Origin: Cloeon dipterum
Lineage: Eukaryota; Arthropoda; Insecta; Ephemeroptera; Baetidae
Assembly (NCBI RefSeq): GCF_949628265.1
Contig: NC_088790.1
Location: 20,712,545-20,776,544 of the forward strand
Length of the DNA: 64,000 nt
Reading direction: 5' to 3'
The stretch's first letter is position 1, and every line of letters starts with the position of its first letter. A model generated the notes under the pieces. It saw only the letters and a program-made list of their open reading frames with translations. It was not told the DNA's origin and did no database searches. Both the position numbers and the translations under genes were made by a program. Shown here in pieces: positions 47,765 to 58,421 of the stretch.

Positions 47765-49176
47765 TCTGCGGTGGAGCCCTCGCTGCTCTCTCGGCTGTCC
47801 ATTTTCGTTGACCTCGTCACCCTCTCGAGACTCCGAGCCTTCCTGCCCCCCTGGGAGTTGCCCACCGCCTTTGTCTGGCTGGACGCTTTCTTTTTGTTGA
47901 GGGGCGCGGTGGCAAAACCCTGGGGCAGGCCTGCTCGGGGTACGAGGGGCGGATTGTCGGGCGAGAGCATGGCAGTCTGGCGGTCGCGCTTCTTCGCCGC
48001 CGCCGCCTGGCCCCTGTTGTTCTGCGATGTGCTTGCCACGCTCTCGCCATCATTGCTGATCTTCTGCCGCGGCTGCCGAAGGGTATCGAGCCAGCCCACT
48101 TTTCGTATGTCCACGATAGTAATTTTTTCACCATTAACGATTAAGTCATTTCGTTGGATTTTCACTTGCATGCCTGCCTGCATAGCGGCTTTGCGCGCGT
48201 TGAGAAGCTCGCGACGAACAGTCCTCTCCTCAGGGGTCAGATCGTCAGTGATGGCTACATTTGTTCCCTTCAGCTTGGTGGAGTTTTTCATCACGCTGCT
48301 CTTTTGCGCCTGGCTACAGAATTTAATCACAATTGGCCGCGTTTGTCCATCAGGCTTTCCAATGCGGAAGAAGCTCTCAACGATCTCCTCCCTGGGCTTT
48401 TTTGGCAGCTTCAATTTTTCAAATATCAGGTCATCAACCGCTGATTCGAGGTTGTCCCTGGTTGGGACGCCGAATACCACCGCGTTTCTGCGTCGCCTTT
48501 CGCCCTCTTGAGTGGCGAGTTGCTTCTCTAGTCGATCAACCCGCGCGACAAGGGCCACTTTTTCATTTGTTAGTTCTTCGATTTTGTCCGACATTTTTGT
48601 CAATCGAGTACCAAAACCCTCCACGACGTTCTTCAGGCCATCGATCGCGTTGTTGGTGACCTTTAGTTTTTCATCGAGAAGCCTGCTGAGCGCCTCCATG
48701 CTAATGGGCTCGTCAGCAGGGCCAGGATTGGTCTCGATGTCCATCATGGAAATTAGGATGATGAGGAAATACGCTCCAGTTCCGACGAAACAGAAATAAG
48801 CGGTTGTCATACAATGAGAATTTACGCTACCCAGAAGAAAGTAAACTGGGCGGCGCGCCGTGGGCATTCCTGGCATGAAAAGCAGGTGCCGAGCAGCACG
48901 CTGCAGCAGCACACCGCTCTCACGCCGCCGTCGTTGTCTGCATACCGCACGACTCTCGGCCACTTCAATGCTTCCATAGTGCACTAGCAGCATCCAAACA
49001 GGTACACTCACCCTGTGGACAACAGGGGTGCGAACCGCACCATCCGGTGGTCGAAACTTTGTCCACGGATGTTCATGGGTGTTCTTGCTTCGTTGAAAGG
49101 CTCTGCTGGGCCGAAAAACCGCTGATATCGCAAGGCAAAGCAGGAGCCGCTTTACCAAGCGACCTGAGCCAGCCAT
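47761..49176 (-). CDS. LINE ORF1: 2A-containing nucleic-acid-binding protein
   Basis: 471 residues from the ATG at 49,176. Residues 1-27 look like a signal peptide (basic MAGSGRLVKR, then LLLCLAISAV, then a polar/basic end). Residues 124-145 are a second hydrophobic helix, directly followed by an exact 2A motif DIETNPGP (146-153). 2A motifs make the ribosome skip the Gly-Pro bond, so two products are expected: about 152 residues and 319 residues. The second product carries a coiled coil (about 160-225), a conserved core (RRNAVVFGVP, 229-238; DDLTPEERTVRREL, 311-324) like the RNA-binding core of other LINE ORF1 proteins, and a basic Lys/Arg/Ser tail. The ORF1 stop overlaps the ORF2 frame by 4 nt. 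2A sequences are known in APE-type LINEs of sea urchin, lancelet and trypanosomes; activity here is inferred from the motif. Confidence 0.9.
   Translation of the reverse strand: MAGSGRLVKRLLLCLAISAVFRPSRAFQRSKNTHEHPWTKFRPPDGAVRTPVVHRVSVPVWMLLVHYGSIEVAESRAVCRQRRRRESGVLLQRAARHLLFMPGMPTARRPVYFLLGSVNSHCMTTAYFCFVGTGAYFLIILISMMDIETNPGPADEPISMEALSRLLDEKLKVTNNAIDGLKNVVEGFGTRLTKMSDKIEELTNEKVALVARVDRLEKQLATQEGERRRRNAVVFGVPTRDNLESAVDDLIFEKLKLPKKPREEIVESFFRIGKPDGQTRPIVIKFCSQAQKSSVMKNSTKLKGTNVAITDDLTPEERTVRRELLNARKAAMQAGMQVKIQRNDLIVNGEKITIVDIRKVGWLDTLRQPRQKISNDGESVASTSQNNRGQAAAAKKRDRQTAMLSPDNPPLVPRAGLPQGFATAPLNKKKASSQTKAVGNSQGGRKARSLERVTRSTKMDSRESSEGSTAE
48718..48741 (-). other. 2A ribosome-skipping motif in LINE ORF1
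   Basis: The codons read D-I-E-T-N-P-G-P, an exact match to the D-(V/I)-E-x-N-P-G-P consensus. The scissile point is between Gly152 and Pro153. A hydrophobic helix-forming stretch (YFLIILISMM) lies immediately upstream, as functional 2A peptides require. Confidence 0.9.
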
Positions 49177-49220
49177 TACTTTCTCCCCTCTCCTATGCCT
49201 TTTTATGGCTTACAATGGTT

Positions 49221-50884
49221 TGAAAAAGTGATAGGGATGATGTTATGTAATTTTTGTTTATTTACAAATGGTGGAATTATTCTTATAAATCTTTTAAGAA
49301 TTAATGATCTCGTACACAACGAAAAATAAAACATCTATCGATATTGACTGTTTTTTATTCATTACTAATTGCAGTTCAACACCCTACCACATGCAGCTAA
49401 TGTGTCTAAATATCACGTGTTACTTTGACTGAATCGTTTTCTAGTTCAAGTTAATCTAAGGGCAAAAGTGACAGCGTTTTACTTTCAAACATTGATCTGC
49501 ATGTGTGTGTGTTTGTGTACTGATGTGTCTCACCTTGCTGGAGCGGCGGGTGTGCATGATCCATGCAGGAGGAGCGCGCGCGTGGCGTGCCACAATCCGG
49601 CCGACTGACTGACTTTCGGCTCTCGGCGGCTGCGGCGAGTGACACGAAAGCCACCCCCGTGGCGGCACGGAAACACCACCCCTACGCTCCCCCTCGAGAC
49701 CTCTCCCCTGCTTTTGCCACTCGCGCGCTGCAAAAGTCATCGCTTTATTTTTATATGACTTTTATTTACTCTTTGGAATATGGAACTCATAAGTAGGTAC
49801 TTCAATTGGGGACTGTTTGGTTTTACGCACGGCCCAGCAGGTGTTGGTTAAAAATTCATGCATGCATGGCCATCAAACACCTGCTGCTAATTTCATTCAT
49901 AATTCACGCCTTTTTTGATGTCCTCTTCACCATCAGCTTAAAATCAATTGTGGTGGACTTCAGAGCAAAATATTCACTACAAGAAAGTGAAAAGATAAAA
50001 TAATAAGAAATTTTCACTTGGGAAAAATTAATGTGTAGTTTTAATAATTTTTATAGCAAAATTATAGCGAGTGCTTTTTGGAATTTTTCAATGAAGTAAA
50101 TTTAAAAAATGTAGCACTTGTTAGACACTGTCCCTTTTTTTTTTAAATAAAAGTGCATTTCTGATTTGTTTACGATTCGAAGTGTGAGGGAAGTCCCCCT
50201 CTTTATTATGTTTTGTGTGCTCTCTGTCAGCGCTGGTCACCCTGACAACCTATGCACACCACACGAAGCGACAAACACCAACTCACATATGCACTGTTTT
50301 GCGGTGTGTTTGTTGCCGGCAAAAAAGGTCTGTTTAACCACCTGTACCTGCCCGACTGTTTCTTCCGCCAAGTAAAAAAATGCACTGACACAAATTTGTG
50401 TAAATCGTGAATAAAAAAAAGGAGAATGAAAAAACTCAACAATCATTAAATTAATTCCATGCAGGATAAAGTCATTTGCAGTTATTTTTCTTCCAACTAT
50501 GGATATATTCCTGAGTCTGGATCTGGATCGTCTGGATGAGGTTTAGATTTTATATTGATAGATTCATTTATTAGACACCTATACCAAGACTTTATTTACG
50601 ATTCTTAATGAAGTAGCTTATTGTGATATTGACATATATATATCGGAATCAAAATATTCCCATGTTCATTTCCATTTAAAAAAAATTTTAAGTGTTAAGC
50701 AACTCACATTTTATTTTTTAAAAGTAAATGCGTTTTTATTTGATCTGTGAGATTGACAACTTGATCGTTGGAGCACACAATCAGTGCGGTAATTGCCCCA
50801 TTATGACCATTAACCGAGCAACCCCTTTGAATATTTCACCACAACACCTTGAAGAGACCCATCAGTGCTCACTGAGGCCCGAGA
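49221..50884. other. Spacer between LINE and gustatory receptor
   Basis: No supported gene. A GC-rich patch at 49,550-49,740 gives overlapping frames on both strands, which look like composition artefacts; it may be part of the LINE 5' region or an old promoter. A short cysteine-rich frame at 50,208-50,375 was examined and rejected. The receptor's promoter should lie in the last few hundred bases, but I cannot point to a TATA box. Confidence 0.4.
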
Positions 50885-53103
50885 ATGTTTGGTTCCTTAA
50901 GCGCACAGGCCACTTTCGGCCGCTTCCTCGGTGGCTTTCCCCTAATCCAGGCGGCCGACGGCCACTTCCAGCCCTCGTCCGCGGGTAAAGCGGCCTGTGT
51001 CGCGTGGGCGACCGCCAGCGTGGCTGTAGCCGCCCTGGGACCTGCGGCTGTCAGGGTCACTTTCGCCGGCGTCAAGCACTTCACAGGCGGGGTTCTCTGG
51101 GCCATGATCGTAGCCGCCGTCGCTTCGCCGCTCGCTGTGGCCGCCGGCCTTGCATGGGCGCTTGTCAATGTTCAACGCACCGCAATTCTTTTCACGGTAT
51201 TAAAATAAAAAAGTGGGATTAAATGTCTCGTCTCGAATCGAGTGTTTTTTTTTAATTTTTGCAGAAGGTCTGCAAGATTCTTCCCAGAGTGCTGCTGCCT
51301 CTTGAAAAATCTTGGTGCCGCCTGCACCCTTTGGTGGTCTTTGATGTATTTCGCGCCCTGGGCGAGGCTTTGAGGCTTGTGGCCGCACTTGAGCCAAAGT
51401 TAGACGCCATGACGCTCGTTTATTGGGTAATTTTTTACCTGGTTCATCTCTGTCCGCTGGCAGTGGACCTGCAGATCTGGGCTCTCTGCAGGTTTCTAGA
51501 ACGGGGATTTCAGTTTGTGAACGAATGCTTGAAGAATTTACTCCATGATGTAAGTTAAATAATAATGCTCTGCGAAGTTGTGATTTTTTATTAAACTTTT
51601 TAAACGGGATCCCTCATAAATATTTTATTTTACACAATTTCTTGCAAAAAATACGATTTTTGCCTCGGATAGTGACCGTAATCAAAGTTCCAAGATTTTA
51701 GAAAAATATCACGCTGTTAGATTAAATAAAATATCACTGAAATTTTTATATTTGGAAATAATTTGCGACGTTTTAAACGGCTACTCTGCTTATTTGAATA
51801 ATAATCTATAAAATTTTCAATTTAATTTTGATGTTTGGCTCATTTTTAATTTATGATCGAAACAACTTAAATAAATTGCATAATTCCTGATAAATTGATA
51901 TTACATACCTTGACTCAGGCTAACAGCTCTAAGTTAAAAAAAGAGAAGAAGCAAATTTTTAGCTCTTATTTAGTTTTTTTCAACTTAGATAAAGCAGTTT
52001 TGCACGCATTTCAGTTCTTAGTTTGCGCTGATTACAAATATTTTAAAGGACAACATGAAAATAAGCCTGATAAAATCAGAGCTCTTCTGGAAGCGGCCCC
52101 CGACAGAGCAGCGTCTGACGGAGCTACGGCGCCTTCACGGCGAAATGCGAGCCGTGGCGGCGGAGACGAACGGCCGCTTCGGCCTGGACATGTTGGTGGC
52201 CATCGTGGGCGGCCGCCTGCTGGTGGTGCTGTTCCTCTACTCCATGGTGGCCACCGTGCTGCGGGGCCAGACGGCCCTCACGCTGCGCGGCGGACTGCTT
52301 GAAGCCCACTTGGCTCTTGGAGTATTTACGGCCTTTGCGCGCGTCTACGCGCTCTGCCACCGCTTCCAGGTGGCGGCCTCGCAGGCGGCTGACGCCCTCG
52401 ACCACCTGCAGAGACTCAGCGTCGAGAAGGTTGGCCAAAAGGCAGCAGAGGAGGTTGGATTTTACTTTATATTTAATCAAATTTGTTTGATGAGTGTTAT
52501 TTTATTAAATATTGATTGTCATTAATTATCGACCAAAAAATATTGTTCAAATATTTAAGATATTAAATTCAAAATTGAGAAAATTGGAATATGAAAAATT
52601 CAAAGGCATGCCAATTCACTAATTATCCGCATGATCTGACCTCATTCATGTTGAGAATCCTAAAGACCTGGTTGAGATTTAATATAAAAAAAAACAAGAA
52701 GTAATTTTTACAAAAAAAAATTCTGAACTTGAATATTTTAAAAAAATCCTAGATGAAGTGATGCCGTTAGCTGATTTATTCAAAGTTTTATGTGTTTGAA
52801 TGTGATGATTAAAACTGCGTCTATTAAGAACTCACGTTTAATCAATTTCTTCGAGCGCATATTAACTACATTTTTGAAGATTAATTTCAATTTTAGATCC
52901 AGATTTTCAGCATGCAAGTCCAGAGTTGTCCCGTCGGATTCACTGCCCTAGGATTCTTTTCATTGGACATTGCACTAATTTCTTCAGTATGCATTTTTGA
53001 CCAATTTTAATTTTCTTTTAACTAAATCCAATTTCAGATTGTGGGAACAGTGATGACATACTTGGTAATCTTGATCCAATTTGAATCAAGTGATGAAAAA
53101 TAG
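50885..53103 (+). CDS. Insect gustatory receptor (7TM chemoreceptor), 5 exons
   Basis: Plasma-membrane ligand-gated chemoreceptor of gustatory neurons, inverted seven-helix topology. Exons: 50,885-51,196; 51,265-51,549; 52,022-52,453; 52,897-52,986; 53,038-53,103. All four introns are phase 0 and the sum is 394 residues, the standard size. Helices: two in exon 1 (after FGRFLGGFPL), two in exon 2 (VYWVIFYLVHLCPLAVDL), two or more in exon 3 after the typical intracellular segment LTELRRLHGEM, the last across exons 4-5. Exon 4 has GFTALGFFSLDIALISS, and exon 5 has the family signature TYLVILIQF (TY-x5-QF). The exon 3 donor (GTTGGA) is weak but phase and family alignment support it. Exon 1 is very alanine-rich and GC-rich. 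No particular receptor subfamily (sugar, CO2, bitter) can be named. It converges on the aminopeptidase gene with 101 bp between stop codons. Confidence 0.9.
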
Positions 53104-53204
53104 TGGAGTAATCTATATTCAAATTGTATATTAGCATATATCTAACAAAAGGCACTTGATGGTTTGAAATTTGAGCTAGATTGCCTACATATCACTTTCT
53201 GAGT

Positions 53205-56183
53205 TCAAGAACTTATTGAGGAACGCTGCATTAGTTTTTCAAGAGCGGCTACATCCTTTGGACAGCCGGCTGACAACACCTCGCATCCAGAGTTAGTGAT
53301 CAAGACGTCATCTTCAATTCGGATGCCAATTCCTCGGAACTCGGCAGGAACATCCTTTCTGTCGGACCTGATGTACACCCCTGTAGAGAATTGACATAAA
53401 AACCTTTGACGAAATTTAGATTTTTCTTTAAATTACCTGGTTCAATAGTTATGACCATCCCCGACTGAAGAGGGAGGCTGTGGGAGATGGAAGGCGTATC
53501 GTGGATGTCCATCCCAAGAAAATGACTCACATGGTGAGGACAAAACGAGTGGGCGCCCTATGAACACCGTGTTAACACCACTTAATTGCCTATTTTCAAT
53601 AAACTCACAGAAAGCAGTTCACTTCCTGATACGGATTTAGGGAGAAGGCCGATTTCTTTCAGATTCGTGCCCAGCAGCAGGCACATTTCAGCAAACAGCT
53701 GGCTTAGTGTCGGCCTGGAGGTGTCCAGCAGCTTTATCAGTTTCTGCTGCACGTCGAGGACAGCCTCGTAGACTACAAGCTGGGGTCCTGAGAAGCTACC
53801 GCTTAGCGGCCATGTGCGTGTGATATCACTGTTGTAACCATAGTACTCGCAACCTGAAAATCATCATCAGTTAATATGGAAATCCCCATAAGGCCCTATA
53901 TCAAGATTTTCTTACATAGCTCCCCTATGAAGCTAGATAGAAACTTTCATTGGTGAATTCCTTCTAAATTCATGAAAGTCTACACACTTCTGATGCCAAA
54001 ATACTTTTAATGCCGATAGTTATCCTGTGTTTCCTTTTAATTGACAATAATTTTAAATTAACTTTTTGGCAGTAAATTTTAAATCCTAAATTAAAGCATT
54101 TCAATAATCAGCTTGTTGTATGTTTTTAGTAAACTTCACATTTAATTATGATAGGTTTATAGAGCTCGATATTTTTTTGCGGACTTTGAAATCAGTTTGA
54201 TTTTAGTGGGGAAACGCAATTGGATTCCTACCTGCATCCATCAGGGCCAGATCTCCAGACGCACCAATGTTGTTGTTTGCCACATAATGAATTGTGTTAG
54301 TCCTTGTTCCAGTTGCCACGACAGGAGGGTAACCCAGGTGCTGAGCACCATGACGCCGACACTCAAACTCGACACGAGCAGCAATTGAGCTTTCTTCTAC
54401 CACATCTGGAGAGAAAAATTGATCTTTTCTATTATTTTGTTAAGGGATGGAAGTAGCCGTTTGAATGAAATCAAATTGCTATTTATTTATTCAGTGACCC
54501 TGATAAAAAATGGTGATATTAACGTTCCAAGGCTAGCACATTGGATGGAAGAAAATTCTCAGCTCCAATAACCAGTCGTGTTAAATAATTAAAAAAGTGA
54601 GAATTTGTCTATTTTGATGGTCACCTTTGTGTTTTAAATAATTTTCCTGAGCAATAGTCTCTGCCACAGCAGCAGCCCCTATTTGGCACGTCTTCCGCAT
54701 GAGCTCAATTTCTGCCAGAGATTTGATGACACGAAGTTGGTGCAGTACTGGTCTGGTTGAGTCCAGCTTGATGGAGCTGATATTGTTGGCAATAACCGTG
54801 TCCATTGTTGAGCGCGGAGATCCGTCATGAGCTTGACCAAAACTTTTGTCAAACCTACAAAAGGGGTAATTTAAAATGTCTCAAAGTATTATAACAAACG
54901 TTATTTTTAAAAACAAGAAAAACACGATTGGTAATAACGTGCGGAGAGTCCAAATGAAAAATTATTTTGAATAGATGAAACATTAATGCAATTGTAAGCA
55001 TAGTTTTTGTTTGGAAGGATTGAGCTATTTAAAATATTTGAGAGAGCATATATAAAAATTCAAATTATTGAGCGTCCAACTCTCAAAGTTAAATTCCTTA
55101 AGACCAAAACAAAACCAGAAGAGTCAAATTAAATTAAATTATAAAAGGCCAACAAGTTATACCAGACGTTGGTCATCCTTTTCTCATTGTCTCCGAGTGC
55201 AGCATGAAGGTAATCGCCCAGCTTGTCTGCGGGCAGAACGAGGTCAACGCCGAAAAAGTCAGCGGTAGCCTCAGTGGCGTAGAAACGGGGCCCATCCCAA
55301 AGTTCCTTTTTGTCGTCAGCGCCTCGGACAAAGAGCACGGCCCTGTGCACCTCAGGGTGGACGGCCCTGATCACCAGTGCCGAGCCAGGCTCCTGGCAGC
55401 CACTCAGGTACAACAGGTCTGATGACTGGCGGTAGGGGCGAGGGATCTTTTCGGACAGGAACTGGTCTGGCGCTGACGGGATCAGAACCATGGCAGCGCC
55501 GTTACGGCCGTTACTTTGCTGTGAAATGGTGTTCACCAGCATCGAACGCCGACGGCGAAACTCACCACGCCGCATCCCTGGCAGAATCTGGAAATACATA
55601 TGTATACACTTGTAATTGCAGTGACAGTTAAATTTTTAAAAGTTTTCAAATTCATTCTCAAATCTTAAGATTTTATATTTTTTTTATAGAATCCTTTGCA
55701 ATTTGGCTACTTGAATAGTCCATTTACACGAATTGAGATTTTGTCTTATCCACATAAAATGACTAAATTACATAATATTATTTAAATCATAGACTGCTGG
55801 GTATTAGCATTATAATAAGAAATTATAAATTACCTCTCCATTTTTGAGAAGCTGTGGGTGAGAGTAATGCGTAGGCTGTCCTGCCGGCATTTGTGCTGTT
55901 CTGGTCGAGCATTCTCTGCAGGTAAAAGCAGAAAATGCCTTTCTCAGACCTGTGTTAGAATTTAAATTTAGCAAGTCAAAATTTCAGCAGAAATAATTCC
56001 AAACCAGAACGCAGGCTGAATTTTCCAGCAAATTTGGAGATCATTTTTCAACCGACTCAAGTCAGGTTTCAATGCTTCAGGACGCCACAAACCACATTCC
56101 GACCGAAATGCGACGCACTTCAAAAATATTGATGGAATCCTCGATTTAGCCAAATAGCTGTGAATATTTGGGAAATTTCGCAA
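53205..56183 (-). CDS. XPNPEP3: Xaa-Pro aminopeptidase 3 (mitochondrial aminopeptidase P), 8 exons
   Basis: M24-family metalloprotease removing an N-terminal residue before proline, acting in mitochondria. Firm exons: 55,915-55,834; 55,587-55,163; 54,854-54,625; 54,405-54,232; 53,853-53,609; 53,557-53,437; 53,380-53,205. All phases join and give about 484 residues. N-terminal aminopeptidase-P domain: [38 protein letters not shown]. Catalytic metal ligands are present: Asp in LMDAG, Asp in NSDITRTWP, His in [10 protein letters not shown] (family usually HHVGH), Glu in TIEPG, Glu in RIEDD. The first exon is taken to start at ATG 56,183 ([18 protein letters not shown], a plausible basic mitochondrial presequence); its donor is uncertain, possibly after 56,0xx at a weak CG|GTTGAA that fits the phase. 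A CRE and CCAAT box sit just upstream. Family assignment is very confident; exon 1 moderate. Confidence 0.92.
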
Positions 56184-56230
56184 ACTACATGACAGATTTG
56201 ACCGGCAATATGTGCGAATGTTTTGATTAG

Positions 56231-56261
56231 TGACGTCAGAATAGAACTCGAAACTGATTGG
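56231..56261 (-). promoter_or_regulatory. Likely promoter of the XPNPEP3-type gene: CRE and CCAAT box
   Basis: A perfect palindromic CRE, TGACGTCA (56,231-56,238), lies 48 bp 5' of the proposed ATG at 56,183. An ACCAATCAG CCAAT box (core 56,257-56,261) lies about 20 bp further up. This spacing suits a TATA-less CREB/NF-Y promoter and supports transcription starting just upstream of the ATG. Confidence 0.6.
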
Positions 56262-58421
56262 TTGGTTTCAAAATAGTAGGATGGGAATGTTAGGCGGCAA
56301 ACCGGCAGAGCTAAATTATCCTAATTATGTTGAGATTTCATCTGAAATAATATAGCACGCACGCGTATAGCACTATAACTTTAAATGAGATGAAGTTTAT
56401 ATTCTAGAATTATACTTAGAAATAATGGAAATAATATGGCATTAATGTTCGACGAATAAATTTTTTTACCAAAGATTTTTTGTATCATTGATGACTTATT
56501 TTAAGAATAAACATTAAATGGATATATAATAGTAGGTATACCCAATAGTTAGCACAATTTTTTGAACATGTTTTTAGGATGGTTAAATTTTTGAAATAAA
56601 ACAATAGCATATTTTCATTCTTCACCTTTTATTGGGATGGAGGGATTTTCAATCAAAATATAAATATCAGAAGCTATTTATATTTCAAGTAGTATCCAAG
56701 GGCACAACAAGCACATGCACAATTTGTTTTGAACGGCTGGCGAATGAATAGAAATAGTGAAAGAGCAAAGTGAAATTTATACAAAAATAATGCAATAAAA
56801 ACAGAGAAATTTCACATTGAATCTGAGTCAGAGTAATTTCTGATTGGTAATACATAAATAACAACTGCTGATTTTAAAACACGTGACTGATTCTAAAATT
56901 TAAAAACCACTGAAATTCGGTCTTCATATCAAACAGCACAATAATAATATCATCATTGAGATCAGTACAAGACAATAATTATTCGTTTACTGAAGTGCAA
57001 GTGTGCCAGCTCTGTCCGAAATTCCTTCTCAAAATTGTACAAATAATGAAACCCTTTTCAAAATCTCCCACAATAGGCTCAACAATCAGCAGCTCTTTTT
57101 GCTCTGGTAGTAATTTTGACAACCATTTTTACTCTTAATTGATAACAGGACAGATGGCAAACTGAACTTTTCATCCACGTGTGGACTTGTCTAGAATATA
57201 TTGCTAGAAAGTCGCTCCTTCCGATTTATTTACACAGAAATGCCATCGATTTGTGTGTAAGAGAGTACACTATTTACAAATGGTACACAAATCGCCGTTT
57301 AAATGTTAATAATGTTGAGACACAATCAAGTCTGCATCTTTTAGGTAATATTATAAGAGTGTTGCCATCCATCTAGACTAGGTATTTTCTGTACACAGTA
57401 ATTTTCTCTTTATTCTTCTCAGTAAGAATCAAACATTTATTCACAGAACACAACCAGATTTTTGTCAGTGATTTTCCAAAACGAATAAATTAATTTTCAA
57501 CAATGTTTCAACGGCTAGGGAAGGAAATTTGGGAATAAAAAGCTATTATAAAAATTCTAGCAGCTTGTTACGTACAGTTTCGTCTCTGTTTGGCATTGGG
57601 CAGGAAAGGGTAGCTTTTTCTTGGGAGGGTTGGAAGAAATCGGCTGGCATTTTTTGTTTTGTTGGAATGCTGGCAGGCATGACTGCCATCAAATATACAT
57701 TTTTTCCGTTCAGTGGGATTCAAATTCAGTCTTTTTACTTTCAAACATGAAAAGAGCGTTTTAGGAATGCCTTTTTAGAAGTATATATATTATTCAGGAA
57801 AGTAGCAAAACTGCCGCGGACTTAATTGTTTTCAATTTTCAGCCGGATCTTCCACCGTTTAAGACTAAATTGACATGCTTCTCTCCTCGTACGTTCCACC
57901 AGGACGCAAGTGAGCTTTGCAAAAATAGCATGTAAATCGAAACCAGAGGAATGACTCGCAATTCTCAAAAGATTGCAGGCACTCGAAAATAGGAAACTCA
58001 GACAAGTCCACTTTCAAGCCTCAGAGCCGTGAATATTTTGCACAAAAATCTTCAGAGTCCAGTTGTATGCACAAAAAACACATTCACAAATAAAAAAAAA
58101 TTACAACAAACTATTATTGTACACTTATAAAAAGCTAACTAGGTCACCTGATCAGAAATCTACTGTGGTTAAACACACTGCGAAATCAAAAGTTCGTCCA
58201 TCCACACATCTTGTCGCCCACCGCCATTCACGATTACAAAAAATGATCACAATAAATACGCATCATCTGCTACTCGGGCTCTCTCTCTCTACGCTTGTAT
58301 GTGTGCGAGTGTCGTGTGTATGTGTGTTTGGCAAGTATCACAGTTTGGCAGCAGTTTTCCGCGTTTCTCAGGCCTGTCAGTAGAAGGGGCTAGACAGGAG
58401 AAGATCAGGTGACCCGCGTCG
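56262..58421 (-). other. Probable plexin 3' UTR and short intergenic region
   Basis: No coding sequence. Several minus-strand AATAAA signals occur downstream of the plexin stop (for example 56,627-56,632 and near 57,227, 57,409 and 57,435), so the 3' UTR length is unresolved, from about 1.0 to 1.8 kb. The rest is the spacer to the aminopeptidase promoter. Confidence 0.4.

Larger units (their letters stand above)
44693..49220 (-). mobile_element. CR1-superclade non-LTR retrotransposon (LINE), nearly complete
   Basis: A 4.5-kb minus-strand element with two open frames: ORF1 (49,176-47,761), with coiled coil and RNA-binding-like core, and ORF2 (47,764-45,302 plus a frame-shifted tail to 44,832), with apurinic-type endonuclease and reverse transcriptase. 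The short 3' UTR ends near 44,693 in GGGGCACAGTTGCCCTG, AATAAACC, AAATTTG, the same end as the relic at 9,766-9,835. The reverse transcriptase motifs (FLDYSKAFD, GVPQGSVLGP, LYADDIQLY) fit the CR1/L2/Crack/Rex1 group. The 5' boundary is a guess; about 45 bp of leader before ORF1 is assumed. I see no obvious target-site duplication, which is common for this group. Intact frames apart from one indel suggest recent activity. Confidence 0.9.

Noticed and set aside
49451..49740. Several minus- and plus-strand frames in a GC-rich patch upstream of the LINE.
   Set aside because: Mutually overlapping shadows without protein features; possibly LINE 5' sequence or an old promoter.
50208..50375. Small frame with six cysteines spaced roughly like a CS-alpha-beta (defensin-type) peptide, including CxxxC and CxC.
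   Set aside because: It is only 56 codons from its first ATG, the hydrophobic start is too short for a signal peptide, the inner cysteine spacings are shorter than in that fold, and no splice or promoter signal supports it.
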